DNA from: an uncultured Sutterella sp.
GTDB taxonomy: Bacteria > Pseudomonadota > Gammaproteobacteria > Burkholderiales > Burkholderiaceae_F
Assembly (NCBI GenBank): GCA_905206365.1
Contig: CAJLHF010000033.1
Location: forward strand, 1-24,538
Length of the DNA stretch: 24,538 bases
Direction: 5' to 3'
A model generated the notes under the pieces. That model did no database searches. It had not been told where the DNA came from and was given only the letters and a program-made list of their open reading frames with translations. Within the stretch, counting starts at the first letter, position 1. Each line of letters begins with the position of its first letter. A program made the position numbers and the translations under genes. This document shows, piece by piece, positions 8,774 to 14,566 of the stretch.

Positions 8774-8812
8774 AAAAAGCTCCGAGGATCCTGCGATCCC
8801 GGAGCTTTTTGC
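8774..8812. terminator. Bidirectional intrinsic terminator
   Basis: AAAAAGCTCCG at 8774-8784 pairs with CGGAGCTTTTT at 8800-8810, with an inner GGATC/GATCC helix. The A tract on one side and T tract on the other serve the gene ending at 8692 (+) and the convergent acetyltransferase ending at 8847 (-). Confidence 0.9.
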
Positions 8813-8846
8813 GTTCGGACTTCGAGGAGGCCGCCCCCGCAGTCGA

Positions 8847-9521
8847 TCACATGGGTTCGATGCGCGTTTCGCCGTGCATCATCCAGTCGTGGCGCTTCAA
8901 GCGGTAGAGGACGTGACGGGCGAGTCGATGCTCGGGCGGCAGAGCGGGATGCAGGAAGTCGTCCGCCGGATCGTGCGTCATCGAGAGGTTGTTCATCAGG
9001 CGAATCGAGCGACGGTTCGTCGCGGCCGTAAAGGCAACGACTTCCTCAATGCGTTGCGTGAAGACGCCTTCGAGGATTTCGCTCGAAACGCTCACGGGGA
9101 GAGGCAGCCCCGTCAGGACGGCGGGTTCCCTTTCGGAGAGCACGGCCGTCAGCGCGGCGCGCGCCGCTTCGCGGGCGTAGCCCTGGCTCCAATGGCGGCG
9201 TTCGAGACGCCAGACGATTTCAATGTCGTCGGGACGGAAGGCGGGGCGGTTGAAGCCCATGATCCCTGCAAAGTCCGCAACGCCCGGGAGTTCCAAAACC
9301 CAAAGGCCGAAGCCGTCGCGTTCGTGGTCGTCGTACGCCTTGAAGGCGAGCCGATCGCTTTCCTCGGCGGTCAGCACCGAAGGAAATTCGGCCATGACGT
9401 CGGGGTCGGCGTTGAGCGCGCGGAAGGGAAGAAGGTCCGAAGAACGCCACGTGCGCAAAACCACGCGGGGGGTGCGCAGAAGCTGACGGGAGGTAGCAGG
9501 GAGATTGAGTGTAGCCGGCAT
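8847..9521 (-). CDS. GNAT-family N-acetyltransferase (RimJ/RimL-like)
   Basis: 224 aa, predicted to be cytoplasmic, transferring acetyl from acetyl-CoA to an amine; the substrate is unknown. It starts MPATLNLPATSRQLLRTPRV, giving the usual TPRVVLRTWRSSDL opening of the RimJ/RimL group. Motif A is WRLERRHWSQGYAREA (residues 104-119), with the QGYA acetyl-CoA loop. Later motifs are AFTAATNRRSIRLMNNL (163-179) and a C-terminal RHVLYRLKR. Residues about 130-158 hold an insert between motif A and the ATN motif that is longer than usual. ATG 9521 is preferred over the longer frame to 9602 because similarity begins there; its ribosome-binding site is weak. It converges with the Ala/Pro-rich protein gene. 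Confidence 0.85.
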   Translation of the reverse strand: MPATLNLPATSRQLLRTPRVVLRTWRSSDLLPFRALNADPDVMAEFPSVLTAEESDRLAFKAYDDHERDGFGLWVLELPGVADFAGIMGFNRPAFRPDDIEIVWRLERRHWSQGYAREAARAALTAVLSEREPAVLTGLPLPVSVSSEILEGVFTQRIEEVVAFTAATNRRSIRLMNNLSMTHDPADDFLHPALPPEHRLARHVLYRLKRHDWMMHGETRIEPM

Positions 9522-9953
9522 TGTCGTAGGTCCATGTCGAACCCGAAAGCCTACACGATGCGGCGAATTCCTGCTCGGCTCCCGAGGACCGAAGTGTGGC
9601 AAATCGACAACACTTCGTCCCGACGGAGGGGCAAAAACTCTTAAAAATCATCCGCTAAAGCACTTCAAAAAATTTTGAAGTTTTTTTTCGAAAAAGCGAC
9701 GCATTCTCGCAACGCCCCCTTTTGTCTCCGCCTCGGCCCCTTCCCGGTTCCCGCCGCCCTCCCGCGGTCTTCCTCGCCGTCTCCCGAAGGAGGAACGCGT
9801 CCCTACGCCTTTCGAGGGACGGGAAAACCGAGAAGGAGGTTTTCCTTGAGAAGGTTTTCCTGAATGGGCTGTTCGAAGCTTCCGAACTAGACTCGACTTC
9901 GGTCGGCGTCGGAGGTCTTCGGCGTCGCACGAACCGAAAGAGAGGAGGTACTT
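9522..9953. other. Divergent intergenic region, no gene seen
   Basis: It separates the acetyltransferase from the peptidase operon. It holds an inverted repeat CGAAGTGT/ACACTTCG (9590-9597 and 9610-9617) and an isolated plus-strand terminator at 9662-9688. It also holds GGAAAACC (9822-9829) followed by two copies of GGTTTTCC (9838-9845 and 9853-9860) that could form alternative hairpins in the peptidase mRNA leader. The peptidase ribosome-binding site is a strong GAGGAGGT about 8 bases before ATG 9954. Confidence 0.5.
9662..9690 (+). terminator. Orphan intrinsic terminator on the plus strand
   Basis: ACTTCAAAA (9662-9670) pairs with TTTTGAAGT (9673-9681) and is followed by seven further T. 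No plus-strand gene lies immediately upstream, because the neighbour is on the minus strand. It may end a short transcript starting in 9522-9660 or insulate the peptidase operon. Confidence 0.55.
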
Positions 9954-11684
9954 ATGATCGAATCCCGTCCGCGTCTCACACGCGTCGCACTGGCCGCGGC
10001 GGCGGCCGCTTCGGCGCTTGCCGTTTCGAGCGGTGCGTTCGCCGAACTTCCGACGATTCCCGCGTCGGTGACGACGGCTGCGACCGCCATCGCGGCGGAC
10101 GCTCCGATGAAGGCGATGCTCGAAGAGTTGACGAGCCCCGAAGCGCAGGAATGGCGCTTCGACACGCTCCTCGAGCTCGCCCGCATCGCGTCGCCCTCGC
10201 GCTCCGAAATGCGCCGCCAGGCGGAAATCACGAAGCGCCTCGTCGAAGAGTGGGGTTTTGCGCCCGAAGACATCATGACGACGCCCGAAGGCGTCATCAA
10301 AGGTGCGGGCCTTCAGACGGTGGACGGCCTTCCCGTCTACAACGTGTGCGTTCGCATTCCGGGGACCTACGGGGCCCGACCCGACGCCCAAAGCTACAAG
10401 GGGCAGTTCCCGAAGGTGCTCCTCGAAGGGCACATCGACACGGTCAACCCCGCCGTGCTTCCGCCCGCCGAGACGCCTTACGAGCCCGTCAAGCTTCAGC
10501 CGGCGACGGATCCCGTCGTCGCAACGCGCGACGAATTGAAGAACCTCCCCGACGAGATTCATTTCGACAAGGCGGGCAAGGTCGTCAAGGACGAGAACTA
10601 CAAGCGCGCCTACAAGCGCTATGCGGACTTCGAAGCCGCGAAAAAGGCGGGAGCCGTGCGTCTTTACGTTCCGGGCTTCAACGACGCGATGATCAACACG
10701 GTCGCGGTCATGCAAGCGGCGAAACTCATGAAGAAGTACGGTATCAAACCCGTCTACGACATCTGGGTTTGCGGCACCGCGGGCGAAGAAGGGAAGGGGA
10801 ATCTCTGCGGGATGAAGCAGCTCTACGGCTACTCGCAGGATACGGGCAAAGGCAACAACGCCCTCAACTTCGTCGCGAACTTCGGCGCCGACTCGACGAG
10901 TCCGGGCGACGCGACGCTCAACTACCTCGGGAGCTATCGCTTCGAGGTGAAGTACACCGAACCCGCGGGCTTCAAGGCGGGCGACGCGCCGCGTCCGTCG
11001 GCGCTTCTCGCCGCAAACCGCGCGATCGCGAAGATTGCGGACCTCACGACCGCTTGGGACGCGGACAAGAAGGCCGAAAAGACCACCTACACCGTGGGGG
11101 TCGTCACGTGCGACGAGCCTGCGAACCCCGGCGAACGGAGTTCGACGTGCAGCTTCATGGTCGACATGCGCAGTCCCACGCAGGCGCCTTTGAGCGCCAT
11201 TCGCGCGAAGATCGAACCGACCTTCAAGGCGGGCGTTGACGAAGAAAACGCCGCCCACAAGGTGAAGGCCGACGACCCGAACGCGGTCAAGATGGAACTC
11301 GTCTGGTTCGGTGACCGCCCGGCCTATCAGCGTCCGAACTACGAAGACATCGCGGTCGCGGCCTGGTGGCAGTCGAACCTCACGGTCGACACCGACGTGA
11401 CGAAGGATATTCCGACGGAAGCCGCGAGCCTCAACGACAACGTGCCCGCCGCGTTGGGCGTTCCTACGGTGAACATGAACGTCGGCACGAACGCCGGTGG
11501 CGGCGGCGGTCACACGTGGTACGAGTGGGGTATTCCGGGTGACGGCGTTGCGGAAGGCAAACGCATCTTCCGCTTCGTGCTCTCGGGCCTCATCGCCTCG
11601 GGCTACAACACCTCGGACGGCAAGGTCGTCGAACCGGGCGCCGCTCCGATCGGTCCCCGCACCACGGAAGAAATGTACAAGTAA
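9954..11684 (+). CDS. Periplasmic M20-family metallopeptidase
   Basis: 576 aa with a Sec signal peptide ending at AFA (residue 30). The M20/M28 dinuclear-zinc layout is visible. It comprises LLEGHIDTV (H160, catalytic D162), GFNDAMINTV (D244, probable bridging ligand), GTAGEEGKG (E278 catalytic base, E279 ligand) and SFMVDMRSP (lid-to-core return). A C-terminal GGGGHTWYEWG follows (H520, last ligand). It should cleave peptides or dipeptides in the periplasm; specificity is unknown. Insertions make it longer than a typical M20 enzyme (about 380-480 aa). Its own lid segment (about 320-405) lacks the Gly-His-Ser motif common in the family and reads YTEPAGFKAG instead. A strong ribosome-binding site precedes the ATG. 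The downstream lid-domain gene follows after 12 bp, so the two are one operon. Confidence 0.88.
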   Translation: MIESRPRLTRVALAAAAAASALAVSSGAFAELPTIPASVTTAATAIAADAPMKAMLEELTSPEAQEWRFDTLLELARIASPSRSEMRRQAEITKRLVEEWGFAPEDIMTTPEGVIKGAGLQTVDGLPVYNVCVRIPGTYGARPDAQSYKGQFPKVLLEGHIDTVNPAVLPPAETPYEPVKLQPATDPVVATRDELKNLPDEIHFDKAGKVVKDENYKRAYKRYADFEAAKKAGAVRLYVPGFNDAMINTVAVMQAAKLMKKYGIKPVYDIWVCGTAGEEGKGNLCGMKQLYGYSQDTGKGNNALNFVANFGADSTSPGDATLNYLGSYRFEVKYTEPAGFKAGDAPRPSALLAANRAIAKIADLTTAWDADKKAEKTTYTVGVVTCDEPANPGERSSTCSFMVDMRSPTQAPLSAIRAKIEPTFKAGVDEENAAHKVKADDPNAVKMELVWFGDRPAYQRPNYEDIAVAAWWQSNLTVDTDVTKDIPTEAASLNDNVPAALGVPTVNMNVGTNAGGGGGHTWYEWGIPGDGVAEGKRIFRFVLSGLIASGYNTSDGKVVEPGAAPIGPRTTEEMYK

Positions 11685-11696
11685 GGAGGAGAGACC

Positions 11697-12122
11697 ATGC
11701 GTACGTTCATGACCACTGCAAAGCGCGCCGTCGCTCTTCTCGCACTCGCCACGGCGGGCGCGGCCGTTGCCGCCACCGCCACCTGGACCGTGACCTTCGA
11801 AGGCCCGGGCGGGCACTCGAACGGCAACTACGGCAACGTCAACGCCGTGCATGCCGGGGCGCGCGCCGTGATGGAACTCACCCGCACGGCGCCCGACGCG
11901 GTGATTGCGGGGATGAAGGGCGGCAATTCCGTCAACTCCATCGCGAGCGACTGCACTTTCACCGTTACCGCCGCCGGTGACGAAAAGGCGATCGCCGCCG
12001 CGAAGAGCGCGGTCGATGCGGCCGTTCAAAAGGCCGTCAAAGCCGAAAACGACTTCCGCGGCGTCAAGGCGGGCGACACCGTGCGCGGCGCTCCGGCGGA
12101 AATTCGAGCGACCGTGAAGTAA
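11697..12122 (+). CDS. Secreted stand-alone M20 lid (dimerisation)-like domain protein
   Basis: 141 aa. Residues 1-26 form a signal peptide (VALLALATAGAAVAA). The rest resembles only the M20 peptidase lid/dimerisation domain. WTVTFEGPGGHSNGNYGNVN carries the GGHS motif (H40, S41), then NAVHAGARAVMEL, then GGNSVNSIASDCTFTV, then a long helix. No metal-binding core is present, so it is not an enzyme alone. It has an excellent ribosome-binding site (AAGGAGGAGA) and starts 12 bp after the peptidase stop. Because the neighbouring enzyme lacks GHS in its own lid, this protein may bind it and supply the missing surface in trans; that is inference. Alternatives are an inhibitor, a peptide-binding partner or a decayed paralogue. 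The sequence has no stop or frameshift and looks maintained. Confidence 0.8.
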   Translation: MRTFMTTAKRAVALLALATAGAAVAATATWTVTFEGPGGHSNGNYGNVNAVHAGARAVMELTRTAPDAVIAGMKGGNSVNSIASDCTFTVTAAGDEKAIAAAKSAVDAAVQKAVKAENDFRGVKAGDTVRGAPAEIRATVK

Positions 12123-12174
12123 AGCCCTCGGCGGATCGTTGCAAGTTTTTGTACGATCCCCCTTGAGACGCGGG

Positions 12175-12236
12175 GACGCTCCGAAGTCGATCGCTTGTTC
12201 CCCTTGCGGTCGTGCTTCGGGGCGTCTTTGTTTTCT
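12175..12236 (+). terminator. Intrinsic terminator of the peptidase operon
   Basis: GACGCTCCGAAG (12175-12186) pairs with CTTCGGGGCGTC (12215-12226; one G-T pair), followed by TTTGTTTT. A smaller hairpin (12133-12139 with 12153-12159) lies just upstream. Confidence 0.85.
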
Positions 12237-12600
12237 CTTCTCTATCTTCGGATTTTTTTGAATTGTCCGATTCTATCGACAACGTGCCTCTCGGCAGGTT
12301 TCGCTTCGGAAAGTTACAAAACCATTTCGAAAAAATTACGGAAAAATGTCAAAGTCGTGCGGAGGCTTCCCGAGCGACAAAAAAGTATGCGAATATTTCC
12401 GCCGACGGAATACTGTTGCATTCACCCCGTATATGGGGAGTTTCAGACATGTTCGTCGCTTTGTAGGAAGTCGGTTTTCTTCTTCAATCCTCACCGGGCG
12501 TCCATCGGAAACCTCCGTCCGACGTCTCGGGTGTTCCGCTCTCCCGCTTGACCCCCGCGCACGGACGTTCCGTGAGGAAACCGGAAACTTTGACCTGTTG

Positions 12601-12639
12601 TGCCCGCGAACCCGCCGAAAGGTTCGCGGGCATTTTTTT
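12601..12639 (+). terminator. Strong intrinsic terminator in the leader
   Basis: A perfect 12-bp stem, TGCCCGCGAACC (12601-12612) with GGTTCGCGGGCA (12621-12632), an 8-base loop, then seven T. No gene ends before it. It may end a small RNA or act as an attenuator. A 6-bp hairpin CACGGA/TCCGTG lies near 12560-12574. Confidence 0.85.
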
Positions 12640-13008
12640 CGGGAATTTTCGGGGCTCGAATCCGATCTTGAACGATGCGGGGCGGGCCCGGAGGCGCTTT
12701 CTCGGTTCGCTTTTTTCCGTGCGCCGAAGGTCCCGCGCAGCTCGCGCCCGACCGCTTCCGAGAGCCTCCCGCGCACTGCTGCGAAGATCGTACCTGGTAA
12801 AAACCCTGAGTTCGGGGTATTTGCCTTTCCGCGCCGCGCGTGGCACCATGGACGGGCTTGTTTTAAGCCCGGTTGGTTTTGCGCTCCGGAACTCAGGTAC
12901 AAAAAAGCGCGCTTTTTTATCGCGGGTTCCCCGTTCGTTTCGACGACGCGCGGAATCCGCCTCAACGAGCCCCGAGGGCGACGCCCTCGGGAACCGTAAG
13001 GTTTTTTT

Positions 13009-13036
13009 CCGGGACGTTCGTCCCGGGGCATTTTTT
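13009..13036 (+). terminator. Terminator/attenuator just before the AAA+ ATPase gene
   Basis: CCGGGAC (13009-13015) pairs with GTCCCGG (13020-13026) around a GTTC loop, followed by GGCA and six T. It is preceded by a 9-bp hairpin (12971-12991) and a T7 run (13002-13008). The closeness to the start codon at 13065 suggests attenuation or an insulating double terminator. Confidence 0.65.
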
Positions 13037-13064
13037 CGTCCTTTTTTTTCAGAAGGAAAATCAA

Positions 13065-14237
13065 ATGCCGATTGAAAAAACCTCGGGTAACACCGAATAC
13101 ACGGTTCCGGCCGAAAAATTCGGAAAGCATCTAGCCGATCTTCCCGACTGCCGTGCTTACCGCATGTCGAACGAATGCGCCGTCGAGGCCGAGGCCTCCC
13201 GCCGCATTCCGTCCGTCGATCCCGCCTATCAATTCAACCGCTCGTACTTCATGTCGCTTGCGGCCTGGTGGAATTTCGCGACCGACGAGCCGCTCTACAT
13301 CAGCGGTCCGGCGGGCGCGGGCAAAACCAGCTCCGTTCTGCAATGGTGTGCCGTCGTCGGTCAACCCGTCGTCAGCGTCACCGTGCGTCCCAACATGGAG
13401 AAAAACGAACTGCTCGGTCGTTGGGTCGCCAACGACAAGGGCGGCATGAACTGGGTCGACGGTCCCGCCACGCTCTGCTGGCGTCACGGGTGGCTTCTCC
13501 TCATCAACGAATTCTCCGCGGTTCCCCCCGAAATGTGGGTGTCCGCGAACGACATTCTGGAAGGGGCGCCGCTTGAGATCGACGCCACGGGCGAACGGGT
13601 GGACCGTCATCCGCTCACGCGCGTTGTCGTCACCGACAACGCCCGCGGGCACGCCTCGGAACGCGAAGCGGGTTACTTCGGCCGATCCGTCATGGATCTT
13701 TCGGTCGTCGACCGCTTCTGGCACATCCGCCTCAAGGGCCTCACGATCGCCGAGGAAGCGATGCTTCTCTGGAAGCGCGTTCCCGACGATTTGCGCTCGC
13801 GTCTTCCCGAAAAGGAAGCGATGAACGTACTCACGGGCCTTGCGGACATTGCCGCCGCTTCGAGAAAGTCGTCCGAGCAGAAGATGGTGGGATTCGACAA
13901 CCGCAACCATCCGCTCTCTCACCGTGCGCTCGAGCGCATGTCGACCATGCTTTTGCGCTATGCCGCAGGAGACGTCGTCATCGATCGACCGGTGATCGAG
14001 TGGGCCGTGGAAACGGGGATCGCCAACGCACTCGACGCCGTACCGCGCAGCGCCCTCGTGACGCTCGTCGGAACGCGCCTCGGAACGCTCGCCGAGACTC
14101 TGAAGCGCGAGACGGCTCGCTTGAGCGCGAGCACACGTCGGGCTTGCGCCCGAAGTGTTTTCGCCGACCCGAGCTTGTCGAAAGACGGCTCTCCCGAAGG
14201 CGGAAAGTCCGACTCCCGCTCCGGAGCGCTCTTTTGA
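13065..14237 (+). CDS. CobS/MoxR-type AAA+ ATPase
   Basis: 390 aa, cytoplasmic. Walker A is GPAGAGKTS (residues 81-89, K87). Walker B is LLLINEF (N148-E149; the usual first Asp is Asn, as I recall for some CobS-like members). The probable sensor 1 is VVVTDNARG (N192), and an arginine-finger candidate lies in SVVDRFW (R217). The family (CobS, MoxR, NorQ, CbbQ) remodels or activates a partner carrying a VWA domain, and the next gene encodes exactly such a protein. CobS-like ATPases also occur within SXT/R391-type conjugative elements, so a role in cobalamin synthesis is not implied. ATG 13065 follows AGAAGGAAAA. The C-terminal tail after about residue 355 is low-complexity. It is the first gene of the five-gene module. 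Confidence 0.88.
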   Translation: MPIEKTSGNTEYTVPAEKFGKHLADLPDCRAYRMSNECAVEAEASRRIPSVDPAYQFNRSYFMSLAAWWNFATDEPLYISGPAGAGKTSSVLQWCAVVGQPVVSVTVRPNMEKNELLGRWVANDKGGMNWVDGPATLCWRHGWLLLINEFSAVPPEMWVSANDILEGAPLEIDATGERVDRHPLTRVVVTDNARGHASEREAGYFGRSVMDLSVVDRFWHIRLKGLTIAEEAMLLWKRVPDDLRSRLPEKEAMNVLTGLADIAAASRKSSEQKMVGFDNRNHPLSHRALERMSTMLLRYAAGDVVIDRPVIEWAVETGIANALDAVPRSALVTLVGTRLGTLAETLKRETARLSASTRRACARSVFADPSLSKDGSPEGGKSDSRSGALF

Positions 14238-14566
14238 TTCCTCTTCGGAGGAACCCGAAGGGCGGGAAGGGGTGAGGGCCGGGGGCTCCGGCGGTTCGCT
14301 CGGTTTCTTCCGAGTGCTCCGCAGGGGGCGTTCGCGGGCACCGCCGCAACTTCTCCCGGGAACTTCGGTTCCCGGGGAGGCGGCCTTGCTCGAGTCCTCG
14401 CGATTCCCCGCAACCGCGGCGCCTTGCCGCATCGCAAACTCTCTCAATCCGCGCACAACGCGCATCAACCAACGAGCATCGCCGAAGGGGCGCACGCCGT
14501 GCGTCGACGCCTTCGGGGGCTCGTGCGCGCGCGGGTCCCCGAGGTCGGTGCGAAGGCAGGAAGCAC
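14238..14566. other. Structured spacer between ATPase and VWA genes, no gene supported
   Basis: 329 bases. A perfect 9-bp hairpin CCCGGGAAC/GTTCCCGGG with a TTCG tetraloop sits at 14355-14376. A nested hairpin at 14482-14516 pairs CCGAAGG with CCTTCGG, with CGCACG/CGTGCG inside. Neither has a T tract. Open frames here have no recognisable product. These may be mRNA-processing or stability elements. Confidence 0.5.

Larger units (their letters stand above)
12237..13064. other. Long structured leader upstream of the conjugation-like operon, no gene seen
   Basis: 828 bases with no convincing protein gene on either strand. The left part is AT-richer. Hairpins seen are CCCC/GGGG (12425-12438), a strong terminator at 12601-12639, GGGCTT/AAGCCC (12854-12870) and an 18-base palindrome AAAAAAGCGCGCTTTTTT (12901-12918). 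Further right are CCCGAGGGC/GCCCTCGGG (12971-12991) followed by T7, and another terminator at 13009-13036. The last stands only about 28 bases before ATG 13065. A promoter upstream of 12600 would have to read through two or more terminators. I could not match a known riboswitch. Confidence 0.6.

Noticed and set aside
9648..12029. Minus-strand open frame opposite the M20 operon (about 790 codons)
   Set aside because: It is opposite two well-supported secreted proteins with good ribosome-binding sites; its composition is typical of a shadow frame.
12650..12665. GGGCTCGAATCC resembling a tRNA T-arm
   Set aside because: No acceptor, D or anticodon stems can be formed around it.
12971..13026. Two adjacent hairpins with ACG in or near the loops, reminiscent of a guanidine-II (mini-ykkC) riboswitch
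   Set aside because: Loop sequences and spacing do not fit the ACGR consensus, T runs mark them as terminator-like, and the downstream genes are unrelated to guanidine transport.
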